Origin: Onchocerca lupi
Lineage: Eukaryota; Nematoda; Chromadorea; Rhabditida; Onchocercidae
NCBI GenBank assembly: GCA_028564675.1
Contig: JAOVVO010000473.1
Location: forward strand, 1 to 64,000
Length of the DNA stretch: 64,000 bases
Reading direction: 5' to 3'
The number at the start of each line of letters is the position of its first letter. The first letter of the stretch is position 1. A program made the translations under genes and the position numbers. Under the pieces are notes generated by a model. That model ran no database searches, had not been told where the DNA came from, and saw only the letters and a list, made by a program, of their open reading frames with translations. Positions 49,301-62,359 of the stretch are shown here, piece by piece.

Positions 49301-50563
49301 TTGTCAAAATTCGGATGGCGGTATTCTTGCTCCTTCCGCTGCAGTTAGTAAATGTTCTTTTTCCTTTTTTGCTTTGTTTTTGTATTCGATTTTTCACTTG
49401 TCAATCCAAATTTGCAGACGTAAATTTTTCAAAAAATCGTGACTTATTTCTTGATCTTAAAATTCCGAAATCTTTATTTTCAGGATGTAGTATCATCCAG
49501 TTTTAAAGTTGCAACAATAATTCTCGGTATTCTTGCTGGTATTCTGCTAATTCTCCTTATTGTCACGCTAATCTATTCAATACTGTACGTTCTTCTTTCC
49601 AATAAAGAATCAACTCAATCTTTCATATAAATCGAATGCTTCTCGGATTTTGATATTCCTTCCCTTGCCTTCTTTTTGTGAATAGTCAAATTGAAGATTT
49701 TATTGCGAAATTCAAAATTAAAATACTGCAAAGACAATTGAAGTCTAAAATAATAAAGTTATTACTGATTGAATTATTGTAGAATGAACAGACGAGCGAG
49801 AGATAATGTACCTTCCTACAATAGCGCAACTTCTGGACAAAATTACAGGTCAACATTGAGATCTGAAGGTGGCGCTAATCGTCCACTATTGCAAGTGAGC
49901 TTTGCTGGATTTTGAAGTTTCATTTCCATAAAATATTAAGAAAAATTCAACTTTTCCACTGCCTTAAAGACAAATTTTTCTCAAAGTTTAATAACGGGAA
50001 ATGACTAATCTCTTTCTGTGACTAATTAAAATTTTATATTCAAACATTGAAATAGAGATAGCTTTCCAGTCGCCCAATAATGAGTCACATAATCAAGTTC
50101 GAGGGGCACCAACTGCTGCACCACGTTCTATTCCGCAGCTTGATGCTCAACCGGCTAGTAAGTTCTATGTCCTTCTTTTAGCTTATTTCTTTGATAAAAT
50201 ATAATGGGACTATTCCAATTTTCAAGTTCTGGCTGTTATTTGTTCAATTTCCTACTCTCAACTTTGAGTATAAATTCATTTTCTAGCATAACTGAACACA
50301 TATAACCTGATGTGAACATCTCCAACCACGTCACTTTTTGTCAAATCACTAGTCTTTTCTTATTTTAGAAGAAGTTTATAAGAAATTTTATGTTTAAAAA
50401 ACAATTTAATAAGTCACAATGGTCTTTTGTTGCAGAATCATCGCTTCGAAAAGGGACACCATTATCACCGGCTCACCTTTGTGGTGTTTCTTCTCTCAAT
50501 GATACATTGAATAGTACTCTTTCTAGTGTACCTTTACCACCAAGTAAAGAAGCAGACGTGTGA
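46307..50563 (+). CDS. Type I membrane protein with divergent DSL (Notch-ligand-like) cysteines
   Basis: Eleven exons: 46307-46474, 47449-47541, 47804-48003, 48208-48340, 48581-48771, 48866-49022, 49254-49343, 49484-49584, 49783-49894, 50058-50157 and 50436-50563. All join in phase for 490 residues. A signal peptide (MRRISVVSFLFICLQQTIAS) is followed by a low-complexity Asn/Gln/Ser-rich region, then a four-cysteine segment (C124, C126, C132, C142) placed like the N-terminal C2/MNNL region of Notch ligands. A second cluster has C271-x8-C280-x3-C284-x11-C296, exactly the spacing of the first four DSL cysteines, and continues C307, C318, C321, C331. A single transmembrane helix is at about 353-377. 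The roughly 110-residue cytoplasmic tail is Ser/Pro-rich. No EGF repeat lies between the DSL-like cluster and the membrane. Key DSL aromatic residues are missing (ALIGRN where YYGxG is expected). A role as a cell-surface ligand or receptor is inferred. The acceptor of exon 10 is weak. Confidence 0.85.
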
Positions 50564-53503
50564 TTAAATTCTGTGTTATTGTTCACTTCTTAAGATTTCT
50601 GAGGAAGCTCAAAAATTTTCAGGTATAAACAATATAAATCCTTGATTTTTCTGGATTTTCCGTAACTTTAGTTCACAAACCTAATTTTATTCTCAAATTT
50701 TTAAAAAACGCATGCATCGATCCAATACAAAGCTCTTTGCTCTGATACTTTTTTTAGCAGTTCTAGACAGAAGAAAAAAAGTGAAAAGTAGATAATAGTA
50801 TGATTAGATATGAGTATTTCAATAACTTTGTCTACCTCATTTACAATTAAACAACTCTCTAAGCATCCTTGAGACTTTGCCTCTTCTATAAACGAATTTT
50901 ATGAAGATATCAAACAATTTGATGTAATTATAGCACATAGTGTGACAGATCCTTGTGTCACCTACTCATTTGATTAAAAGGTTTTCCTTGCAATTTAAAC
51001 TAATTTTTTTTTTTTTTTTTTTGGATGGCAATTATTATTTAACCATTTTTCTGTATCTTTCCTCGAAACTACTCTGCCTACTGAATTTGTTTCTTGACCT
51101 TCTGATGGATAGTAAACCCGAATTTTGACACATTGTAGTTTGAAAAGAAAGCTGCTTTAGATAAACTTCACAAAATGTCACATAACTTCCTAAAGACTTT
51201 TTGACTTAATTTTTCTATTTTTTTTCAAGCATTTGTTGTTATTTTTATACTCATTTAACTTTCTTGCATCATAACCATATTTGTTTACAATTTTTTATTT
51301 TATTTTATTTGTTTATGAATTTATTATTTTTTATATCATTGAACGCTTAAATTCATCGTTCTCGCCATATTCGTTATTTTAGCATGATCTAACTGCGATA
51401 TTTTGCATAACAACTTAATACATCGAAACATATTGTTTAATTTAGTTTCAAGCAATATCATTTTTCAAATTCCAAGTTTTTTATTTCTGAAAAAGTTCTT
51501 TGGGCATTTCTACGCAACAAATTTACTCGAAGTACTTTTTAGCACTTTTTTATGTTATTTGAACGTCACAATACAAATTTTAAGGATGATTTTTATGAAA
51601 GATTGTGAAATTCACATGAGAATTTTTTAATATAACTAAATTATAAATGCAAATGGTTATACAAATGTGAACTAGCAAGAAAATTTTGTGGTAATTTTTT
51701 CAGTAAACAGAATTGCTTGTTTGAGCATATTTGCTATTCAAGTTATTCTAACCATTGAATTTACATGGGACTGGAAATCTTAATCTTTATGAAGAATCAT
51801 TAAATTATTTATGTTATTAAGGGAAAAAAGAAGTAAATTTGATCTAACTAATTAATTTAATGAATGCAAGATGGTGCTTGTGCAGTTTTACATCATTAAC
51901 TTTGAAAGAATATTTCTAGCATTGTGTTTCAATTTTATATCATTGTATTTAATAATGCACTAATGGTTTCTTTGTCAGTAGATAAAAAGAAAGTTGTCAC
52001 CAATGAAAGTTTTGCTATTAACAAAACATTATTATTATGTTTGTTTTGATGTTATTATTTTCTGTTTTAGTCTACACTGTGAGGAATGAATGATGCAGAA
52101 GTAAAATTTCAAAAAGTAGCTCAAATGATTTACCGAGCATCTAAAAAACGAAATAATTTGCTTTTTTCTCAACACACTATGCCATATATCTTTTGTACAA
52201 ATTAATTTTAAATAAAATCTGCTAAATCTGATCGTTCTGTTGAGCATATCACGTTCTATTCAGGATTTACATCAGTGTATTTGCTTCAATCACAATGATA
52301 ATGTAGATGCAATACTGTAATCAAGAATTGACTGAAATAAATTATTTATCTTGTTGAATCTCTTCTATTTTATGCAATAATATGTTGACTAGAAAATTCG
52401 ATTTAAAAATACGAATCATTCATTAATTTATGACTTGCTGCTTGCTAAAACTATTTCGAATTAACTTCATAAATCATACAAATAAAAAGTAATGAAACTG
52501 TCTATATGAACAGATAATGTCGCTAATTTTGTGATATCATGAAAATTATCAAACAACCAATATATATTTTTTTCGACCTTTATTTTCCACAAATTGAGTT
52601 TATTTGAGCAGGTAGAGACTGACTTAGATTAGCTGGTAGTTAATTTAACCACAGATGCCCTTATCAAATTAAACAGTGATAATGGTTGAATGGCAACGTT
52701 TAACAGAAGATAACAGCGCGATAATCTAGTTAATCTTATAATGGTACTGATCATTTAGCATAGAATTTTATTGAGCCCATTTCATTGATTATTTTCTGAT
52801 AAAACTCTAATTATTTGTTTTATATTTCAAGAACTTTAGTGAAATGGAAAGTTTTTCTTTTTCAAATAAATGAACAAGATTTATTTTTACATAGCCATCA
52901 TTATTTGCTGGAACTTTTTTTTGCTATCATCAATAACGGAAATTATTAAATTTGAAAAAGTCAAGATTTATAAACAGACGAAGTAACTAGTGTTATAAAC
53001 TATTACTGGAGAGAATGAAATTTTTCTAATTGACGAAAAGTATCATGATTGTTTGCATCTTATATGAATTATTGTAAGTTGACTGGAAATGTGTCATTAT
53101 TTCAATCAATTTTCGGTCATAGTTCTCTTTGTATTATTACAATTGCTAATTTATTTATACATATTTTAGGTATACGAATGGTTCTCTAACAGGAAAACTC
53201 TAAGAGATTACATTAAAAATAAGCCAGTGAAACAATTTATTCGTTTACAAGTGTAATCTTCATGTACTGCGTTGACAAATTACGGTTTTGGGAGATTTCA
53301 GCTTTTAGGGATTCCAATTTTGGGAGTTCTGTGAGACGAAAGAATTTAACAGTGCTTAATGCGATTTTAATAGCATAGCATCTTGTCTTATGAAAATTAA
53401 TATAAAACTAAAATTTCCTATTCTGCTTAAAATGAATTAGGTAATCCTCATTTTCACTTCATGAAAAAAGTTTAGATTCAGTTTTCACTTCTCTGCAGGC
53501 AAT
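50564..53503. other. Intergenic, AT-rich
   Basis: No exon chain found. A poly-T run lies at about 51004-51022. ORFs at 51403-51630 and 52035-52247 look like random AT-rich frames. Confidence 0.45.
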
Positions 53504-54219
53504 TCACTCCTGGCATGCATTTGGCGTTGAATCTTTTGATTCTGCAAAAATAAAGGCGTTACAATATTCTCGATATTTCTTTTCAAAAATGCAGAGCAAA
53601 ACTTTTAAAGTTCATAATCATTAGTTCATAAACATTGCGAAAATGCAAACATTCTTAAAAGTTTCATCCATTCTCAATCAGAAATATAATATTTGAAATT
53701 TTTCGAAAATAACGTCTTTTTCGATGAAGGAATATGCTGATTTCCTTGTCGCAGTGAATTCTATGAATTCCTCTGTTGCGGATTATCTACAAACAGTAAG
53801 TGAATTATACTTCACATATTTTACATTGAAAATAACATACGGTGGAATTCGATTTCTGCTTGTTAATTGTTTATAATACTTTCTATTCATATATTTTTTC
53901 ATTGTGAATCAAATAAAGACGACAAATAATTTTATGGAAAGAAACGGTTCAATTTCTAGTTGATTTTAATGATTCATGAAAGACTTTTAAATAAACCAGG
54001 GTCGAAAAGGTGGAGCGAGATACACGAAATGTTGTCGACTGGTTGTGGAACACTTTTTTTTGATGTGTTGAGGCAAAGATAATAATAACAATAAAATATT
54101 AAGAAAGCCATATATTACTCACCAAACGAAGGTCTGCCAGTCACTTGTAATGGCCCAATTGATTTTTCTTGGCCCAGTAGCTCGTCTGAATGCATTTCCC
54201 CGTCTAGTAGGACAGATTG
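53504..54219 (-). CDS. Alternative minus-strand reading: two terminal exons
   Basis: Exon 54219-54123 (open from its TATAGCAG acceptor, reading SVLLDGEMHSDELLGQ) ends at a strong GTGAGT donor. The next block, 53541-53504, follows a TTTATTTTTGCAG acceptor and closes in phase with a stop after 12 codons (DSTPNACQE). The splice signals are good, but no upstream exons were found. The same DNA at 54104-54229 also reads as a cysteine-containing exon on the plus strand, so strand and reality are open. Confidence 0.25.
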
Positions 54220-55714
54220 CTGCTATAACGTGAAGAATTTTACTTCCGTTAATTTCTGGTTCTGAGTAATTTGCATTGTTTGTGTATTTTCAAGAGATTA
54301 GAGATCCAACGAAGAATAGAATCAGTTTACATTTGAGATTCAATTCTTGTTCTCCTGATAGTCATTCAAACTTTGTCTTTACTGCTTCTATGATTTCATC
54401 TTGAATAGAGAGAAGCACGAGATTCTTTTTAATAATTTAAGCGGTTCGAGATTGCTAAGCTGAAGTGAAGACATTCATGTTTTTGAATATTTCGACTAAT
54501 GAAATTTTAATGAAATTTTTAATGAAATTTTTTAAATGAAATTTTAAAAAATTAATGAAATTTTTTTTCAAATATCTAACATTGATGAAATATTTTTTTT
54601 AGATATTTGAATTAGAAGCAAAAATTCATAGTGAATTAAAGAATTCTTATTTTTGAACACTATTTTATCATATGATTTAAGCTCTCCTGATTTTTATCAC
54701 TTCTCATTTAAGATCAACTCATAAATATTTATATTGTGTTTTTTATACGCAACAATAGTAACAAAATCAGTTTCAACATTTCAGAGTAACTGCAATATTT
54801 TTATTCATAGTTTTTCTTCGGTGTATTCAGACGATTTTTTTTTTAGAGGAAATTACTTTTACCGATTTCTTTTTAACTGACAAAATCGATGTTTAGCTCG
54901 GAATGGAATCTGAAATCTCTAATTGCGATTCTTTAAGGATGGCAGAAGTTTAATAAAGCCAATTAATGATATGATGAGATGTCATTATTACTTTTGAAGC
55001 TTCCAACTTGAATATTTTTGCCAATGACTTGTATTCAAAAACTTTTGCTAAAATCTGGCATCATTATAAGATCCAGATGATACGGTTGACATTTTAAAAA
55101 CTGGATGCCTCTCAGTATCGTACGGCAACAGTCACAGGATGGAAAAGGCGTAATGATTTCGATCTCGTAATTTGTTTAAATAAGTTTTTCATTGCCAAAA
55201 ATAATTGTCAAAATCCAGCTTTCCAATCCGAAATTTTATTTTTTGTGAACGAAAAAAAGTAGCTTATCATAGTAACAATATTTTTATTTCCTTTTCTTCT
55301 CTTGATAGGGTGAAATAAGTTTGTCACATGAGAAGAGATACTGCATTCTTGAGAAACCATTTCTTCCGGTAGCATTAATACAAGTTTGTTTCGAAAAAAA
55401 AGGGCGGTAGAAGAGTGATGGAAGAAAAAAAAAGGGAAAATCCTTACTACTGTATGAAGGCATTTATGCTATTTCTGATAGATCGTCTCATCAATCATTT
55501 GTTTTTGAAGAAATTGAAGAGTAGCAGAACAAAATAGTTTTACCTTTCTACCTCAGGCAAACGACAATACTTTCCTCTCACTTCAAACGACTCCAAAAAC
55601 ATTTCTTTTCTACAACAACAGCATCAACCTGTTTCTGTTGAACCAGCTCTTTCCGAGGTAGTCATTCATTCTACTTCCGATGAGGCATGCGAATTTGTTT
55701 TAAAAAAGAAATGA
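53724..55714 (+). CDS. Candidate small spliced gene, unknown product
   Basis: Exon 1 (53724-53795) starts MKEYADFLVAVNSMNSS and ends at GTAAGT in phase 0. Exon 2 begins at 55309 after a CTCTTGATAG acceptor (GEISLSHEKRYCILEKPFLP). Exon 3 begins at 55557 after CTACCTCAG. Using the donor at 55369, the frame closes at 55661. Using a weaker GTTTCG donor at 55388, it continues as KRQYFPLTSNDSK ... EACEFVLKKK and stops at 55714, which looks more protein-like, for about 101 residues. An optional phase-0 exon at 54104-54229, after a weak acceptor, would add a segment (GLPVTCNGPIDFSWPSSSS ... DCC) faintly like lustrin/WR1 cysteine repeats. No family recognised for the rest. Confidence 0.35.
54498..54568. 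repeat. AATGAAATTTT tandem repeats
   Basis: Five imperfect copies of AATGAAATTTT with variable T length. Confidence 0.8.
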
Positions 55715-58352
55715 TTCAACTTCATGCCGAAGCAGTAATTTCTGATGAAATTCTAATATTAACGATAAATAGAGAAGAGGAAACAGATATATGCATAAAA
55801 AGAAACTGAATCAGACAGATCCGATAATGTTATTATTCACTGATTTTTCTTCTCAATAAAATTCTTCGCTGTCTTACGTTGCTGAGTTTATGTGCGAATT
55901 TTTAGAATTTTATTTGAGTCAAAAAGTTTCAAAATATTTGAAGTAAGTGATAAATACTATTGGAAAATTGGCAAGTTCTACTCTTCAGATGTAATTGTAA
56001 ATAATTTCATATTTGATGCTAATGAATTGATGAAATTTCAAGCAAGGTGAAAAAGGAATGCCTAAATTAAAAAAAAAAATTAAATCTATACCATTTTAAA
56101 ATGATGAGCATTTTCGATTTTTCCAATTTTAAATATTTTTCCAACAAAAGTTCCATTCTTAAATAACCACCAAATTATGCAGAATATTATTGGCTACTGT
56201 TATTTACATCTTTTCTGAATAAGCTTATTGACTTCACTCAATTTCGATTGTTTACAGCAAAGTGTTCAAAGAAAATTGCTTGAAATTAATTGTTTACATT
56301 TTGTAAACAAAAAATAAATGAAAAAATAAAAAAAAATAACTCTGATGTTTATATATTGGTCTAAGCAATTAAATGGCACAAATGGAATGCAGCCAACAGA
56401 CTAAACAATGGATATAATAGTTGGAAGTTGTTAGAAGTAGTTGGAATGAAGAAAATGATGTAGAAAGGAATTGTATCAGCTAGCATTGTCACGAATTGTC
56501 AGCTAGCATTGATGAGCATTGTCACCAGAAATTTGAGATTGTCAACGACTCAGGTGAGCATCATTCAATAAGGGAGGATCTGTACCGCTAGGATCAGTGA
56601 ATAGAAGTAAATGAAAGTAAGAAATTTCAATGGGATGGAATTGAGGAAACGGTGACATGATTAGAGTGACATCATTAGGATGATTAAAAAGAGGACATGA
56701 TTCATGATTGTTTGTATTGTACCTATCTATCCATAAAATTTCTTGTGTACTGAACTTTCATCTTTCTCGATAACTTAAAAAATGACAAGAAATGAGAATT
56801 GAATTCGCATGCTGCTTTTTACTTGTTCTTAGTTCTTCGTAGAGGTAGTTAATATGTTTCAGACTAGTTTCTTCCTCTATTAATGATTTAATTTAACAGA
56901 GAAATAATTCCACATTCTTGTAGTATTATAAATCAAAATAATGTGAAAAAAGGAATGGAAACGTATATCCAATGAAGATGCCTATGAGAAAAATGATGTG
57001 TGAAACTATTCTCGGATTTAGATGTTTCAGAATTATTTTCAATTTTATGGAATGGCATTAACGGCATTTTGCTCTTTGCTCTTTACTTATTGGACTTTTT
57101 TAATTTTCGTCATATCTATCACAGAAGTTTCGATTTTATAATTTTCGGAGCAAAAAATTTGAAAAAAATTTTCTTTGAACTCTAAGATTCAGGATCTGGG
57201 ATCATTTGAAACGCGAAAAATTCGAGAGAAAGGGAAGAAGTCATGAAATATATCTATGTCAAAATTGTAAGAGTGTATCAGTGCATATATATATGAAAAA
57301 ATAGTAAAATATTGCTATTCCTTTTTTTGTCTATATTTGTCATTATTTTCAGATATTTGTCTGTGAATGATTTGATTTGAATGATGCTTCACAATATCTG
57401 AGTTTTAATAAAATTACTTTTGCATTTTTGCAATTGGCAACATTTCGCCCTCCTTTTAAAGCTCTGAAATAAGCTTTATGAAATTAACAGCAGAAAGTTT
57501 GAAATATCATTTTCAAATGCAAAGGCTATTTTGAAATTTGCTTCAATCGATTATCGATTAGTTAGTTACACGTAAGTGCTTCATTGATAAGTTAGCTACA
57601 GAATAAAAACTGATAAAGTGATAAGAACTACTTTAATCTCAAAGATACTATTAAGCTTTAAGAAATGTTTCATAATGGAAAGGAAATAATTTCTAGAACA
57701 TTGCTTTCTGCAAATGTATGGTATGTTTAAACGCTGTTTTGAAATTCCAAAATTTTATTAATTATTTGGGTGAACTTATGTATTATGCCTTTTCCATAAT
57801 GAATGTTTGTAATTAATGTTTAAGAAGCTGCAGTACCTGGGAAAGTTCGAAAGAAGGACAACTGAATAAAGGGAGTGAAATAAGGGAGGATGAGGTATCA
57901 TCAGGAAAGCGAGATGAAGTAGAGGGTAAAGGTCACGGCAAGAATTAAGCAGGTGGTCATGATAGCAAGAGAAAAAAAAAAGATATATTGCTCATAAAGA
58001 GGATTAGAAAATAAATGGTTATCTGGCACTGACCTCTTCCATCTAAATGAAGTTTCAAAGCTAAAGTCAGAGAGATGAATGCTCTTCACGAACCACATTT
58101 ATTCTGAACCAATTTTCTGAGCAGGCATCATCCTGCATCGGATTCTGTTCTCATCAAGAACTTTTAGTTGAGATTATAGATCATTACAGAAAATGGTTTT
58201 CAGAAGGACCATTCAACTTCATCCATTTTTACATACCTTCTACCCAAGATACAGAAAGTTTGATAAAATTCGATCAGAAGAATCTTGTGGTTGTATAAAA
58301 TAATGAGCAAGAATTTTATTTCTCAGTTTTTCCGATAACTTCTTATAGTAAC
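55715..58352. other. Intergenic, with short direct repeats
   Basis: TCAGCTAGCATTG is repeated near 56477 and 56508. No exon chain found apart from the weak minus-strand ORF at 57901-58098. A CTCAG acceptor at 58322-58326 sits 27 nt before the next gene's ATG. Confidence 0.45.
57901..58098 (-). CDS. Weak candidate 65-residue single-pass protein
   Basis: A minus-strand ATG lies 5 nt after a TTGGTTCAG acceptor. The product has a basic N-terminal half (RWKRSVPDNHLF) and one hydrophobic segment (FFFSLAIMTTCLILAVTF) near the C-terminus. The plus strand here is purine-rich, which lowers stop codons on the other strand, so chance is a serious alternative. Confidence 0.22.
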   Translation of the reverse strand: MWFVKSIHLSDFSFETSFRWKRSVPDNHLFSNPLYEQYIFFFSLAIMTTCLILAVTFTLYFISLS

Positions 58353-59913
58353 ATGCTCGGAACAGGATTTATGACAATCATCTGGATGGTTTTTATCCCC
58401 GATAGGTTGGTTGTAAGTAAATTTAAGAATTTTTTTGTTATTGTCGAGCATTTATGAATTCTCAATTTCTTAAGTTTCTACTTTGTCAAGATTCACAATG
58501 CAACAAAACTTTTGAATTGAAAAGCTAACTTTTTGAAACGGAAAGCAACTATTGATTATATTGTAATCAGAAAATGAGTTCAAGCATTTCAATTTCTTTT
58601 ATCTATTAGATTGAATTCAAATTCAATCCAAGTGATTCTTTTCCTTTTAAGACTGGTTTGATTCGACGATGCAAATGTGAGGATGATGGTGAATATTGGG
58701 AGCAGGCATTGAATTTGGTGGATAAATGCTCCAGTGATTGTGGCCATAACTTGACTCCTCTTGGTGGTAACATACAAAATATGGTGGATTGTTTTGGTAT
58801 ACAAGGACCCTCCATTCAAGCTGAAGACATCTGTTTAAGACGAAAAACTGGTTACAAGTAAATTTTTCCAAGTTCTTTTCTTTCTAGAAATTTCAGAAGT
58901 AGGTCTGAAACTTCTCAGAAAAAAGAAAAAATGTATAAAAGAGCATTATACCATGAATAGCCTTTTACTAGCTACCAAAATATATTTCAGATGCGATAAT
59001 CAATCTCCATTCACATTCGTAAATGAAATCAACTTCGATAATTTAGAAGTACTTTTATTTCGAACTTCTTATAAAGTACAATTTATCTGCTATACGATCC
59101 AAACTTAAAATTGAATTTTTAATTTAGAAAAAAAAAGCTTAGTATCTGTATTGCTGAAATATTCATTATTTTACAACTAAGCTTTTACTATAATCATTAT
59201 AATCCATTAAGGCACTCGTATAGTTATTGTGTAGGTCGTTTTCTTCTCAAATTCACGATAATTAAATTTCCAAATTTGTTGCTTTGAAGTTAATCGCTTA
59301 TTCAAGTTTAATTTATATATTTCTTCGTAGAATTTTGATCCATCCATTTTTTGGTCTCAATTATTTGCTTTTGAAATGAAACTGTGTTATAGAAGCACCT
59401 CTCTTCTATCTTCCATTTCTCGGATCTAACCAGTTTTATTGCTTGTTTACAGTTTATGATCGATAAGTCAACAAAATCGATTTTTGGTTCATTTATGCAA
59501 GAAATATACGACAGTTTAAATGCCATAGTTAAATACAATTATTGTATTAGATCGTGCTATAAAAATATTACAACTTCATGCTTTCAGAAAAAAAGGTGTT
59601 GCAAAAAATTTTTCTTTCAAATTTTCAAATTAAGTTTTCTGTAAATTTTTTCGATTGAAAATTTGTTTGGAAGTAAAGGAAAAAATTTCGATTGTTTATA
59701 TAAATTTGTCAACTATTTAAAAATAAGTTGAAAGCTTCACTCAAATTTCAAAACCACAGTTGTGGCCATGAATTGGCGGATCGTGAAACATTGACCAGTT
59801 TCGTAAAGGATTGCATTGGAGATCATCCGATATTTTGCACTGAACAAATGCAAGCTTGCAATTGTCTTCTTCATAAATTTCAGATCATGCAAGTTTTTGG
59901 AAGATTGAATTAA
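58353..59913 (+). CDS. Secreted cysteine-rich protein with duplicated CGH module
   Basis: Five exons, 58353-58412, 58610-58857, 58991-59048, 59453-59595 and 59760-59913, join in phase for 220 residues. The N-terminus MLGTGFMTIIWMVFIPDRLV looks like a signal peptide. Two related modules follow: CSSDCGHNL ... MVDCFGI (about residues 51-75) and CFQKKSCGHEL ... VKDCIGD (about 165-195), each with further cysteines and a helical spacer. The cysteine-helix style is reminiscent of nematode CPG4-type and other secreted families, but I cannot assign one. The last exon could instead splice at GTTTTT (59898) to an acceptor at about 59987, giving a different C-terminus. The acceptor of exon 5 (CAAAACCACAG) is A-rich. 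A secreted role is inferred. Confidence 0.78.
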
Positions 59914-62270
59914 CTACTATAGATATTTCAAGTTTAATGTTTAATTTTCACATTTTGCTGAACTGGTAAAGGCAGGTTTTCTTGCAGGAAAGTGACCGGA
60001 GTGTGTGTCCACATCGGAAATCCATTCCTGAAAGAATTCACATTCACATTCTGATGTTTTTTGTTAAATCTTTTTATTTTTTTTTGGATTTCGTTAGTTG
60101 TTATAAATAAGTTTTATTTTTGTTGCTTCTGCTTATTCTGTTATCCATGAAAATATATTTATCCACCATTCTCTTTTTTTTTTTTCAATTTGTTGAACAT
60201 GCTTATTCTGAGAGATCAACTATTTCGAAGAATTTCATATTTGATCATAACTTCAATCATGTTAATTTCATTGATAACTGGTAGAAATTATTGTTTACCG
60301 ATGAATTTAATCAAAATGACCAGTCAGTCACAGTTGTTTATGATTTTCTCATCACATATCTGAGGAGGCATACATTGTTTACATGCAAATATTTAAGTAA
60401 CGGTTTGCTAGTGTTGTTTGTGAAAACTGCAAGGTAAACAATAAAAGAAATAAATCTAAAGAAAAAAAGAGAAATGAATTGCAAAAGAAAACGAGAAAAA
60501 TCTCAGCCATTCCAGTCAACAATAGCCAGCTGACAGGTAAGTTTGTGGAAGCAATCAATTAATTTCCGAAAAAAAAAAGCTCCCAAAAAATAAAACAGTG
60601 AAGTTCACTATAGTGGTTTAATAGATTACGATATATGTGAATTTACCAAGTAATAACTGAAATATGATAATTACCATGCAAAATGTGATTTTTGTGCTTT
60701 TTGCCAAGAATTTTATTTGTTGCGAATTTTTTTCCCACCCAAAGACTGATTTGCCAGAATATTGTCAGAAACTTGGGCCACTCATGTTTGGCCATAATCG
60801 CAAACATTTTATAGATATCAATGAAAGTTATATGCGACAATTTCTTTTTTGCAATCATTAAGGATCTCAAAAAAGAGACAGGCGCTTACAGTATCATAAA
60901 TAGCTATCAACTATTAATGATGGGATCTCTTGATGAGCAACAGCCTTCCGAACTACTTTAAAGCTAAAAAACTTTGATCTAAGAAGTTAAATCAATTTCT
61001 TGACGATATTTTCTTGAGTCACAAAAAATACATCTTTATAATGATAAACATAACTATTAATATATATTGGGAAAATTTTTTTCTACTTTTCTATCCACAA
61101 AAACAATATCATATTCACGGGACAATTAATTTGTTGGAATTTTGCTGGGTGATTTGATTATGCAAATGAAGTGTGGCCAAAGTTTCTTTTATCATTTTAT
61201 AAATTCTGCCTGATTTTGGAGAACACGTGAAGCAGAGAGGAAAGAAGGAGGAGGAAAGAGAATAAGTCAATATTTCTGTACGACATTGCAGTTACTTTTA
61301 GGAACAAATTAATCACTTCCAACAAGTTTCCTATCCAGACGCTTGCAACCAGAATTGTAATTTTGATTTTTGTTTTCGTAAAAATTTTGCCAAACCGAAA
61401 TTATTTCATCATGTCATATTGATGAAGTTGTTGTGCTTCAATTACACTCGTTTGTGATATTTGATTTCACGTGATATTCTGTTTTGAAATTAAATTTATT
61501 ATGATTATGATTTCATAATTTAATCATCTTCATTATATCATATTACTGTCGAAATAGCAAAGAATGGAATACTGAAGTAATATTTTGCAAAGAATCAATA
61601 TAAAAAAGAAGTATTGAGTGCCTTTGAAAGACAATTTCAGATATTTAATGAACTAATCAGTAGGTAGATGAAAAGAAGAGTATGACCGAAAATTATGAAT
61701 TTAAGAATTATCCGTTTTCTAAAACTTTCCTATCAGTTGATTAATTCATAGGTATATATCATTTTCGTTCAGTGCTTCTACTGAAAATTTCAATCAGCTT
61801 AATCTAATATGTTTCGTTAATCTTAAGTCTGTAATTTCCTTATTTTAGATGTAATTATTTCAACTCAATTTTTCATCTTCAAATTTTATTTAATTTATGC
61901 ACTTTTCAACTTTTTTCTCACTTTCCCTCCCTGTTTATGAATTTAGAATATGTGATTCTGGTTGGGAATGAAATGTCCAGATTGTTTCATCGCACAATGA
62001 AAACCCATTGAAATGTAAAATAAGCTGATTCATTGGTACCTCGAATTATATTATTTTTCTATCAGTCTTAGAAATTTATACCCCATTGCGTTGATTATCA
62101 TATTCTAAATGTCAACACTTATAAATTTTTAAAGTTTCAAAACAATATTTCGTAATTGCTTAGGAAAATAATTTCTTGACTTCTTTTCTGTTGATTGACA
62201 ATTAATGAATGTATATATCATTCGGTGGTGGAGTTACATGTTAGATTAATGAATATTTGTTTAACTGCAG
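59914..62270. other. Intergenic, AT-rich
   Basis: No supported gene. ORFs on both strands at 60643-60870 overlap each other and lack splice evidence. A good acceptor at 59986 (GGTTTTCTTGCAG) may belong to the upstream gene's alternative end. Confidence 0.45.
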
Positions 62271-62359
62271 ATGACAGAGGCATCACGATTGCCCAACAAG
62301 CCAAGATTATCGGTTTTTAATGTGGATGAATCGAAAATAAATGTACAACTTGGCCAAAG
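62271..62359 (+). CDS. Probable first coding exon of an unfinished gene
   Basis: A TTTAACTGCAG acceptor abuts the ATG exactly, as in trans-spliced nematode genes. The exon encodes MTEASRLPNKPRLSVFNVDE and nine further residues, then ends at CAAAG|GTAGGA in phase 2. Composition is protein-like and hydrophilic. I could not find the next exon with confidence before the window ends; the next exons may lie beyond 64000 or have been missed. Product unknown. Confidence 0.45.
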
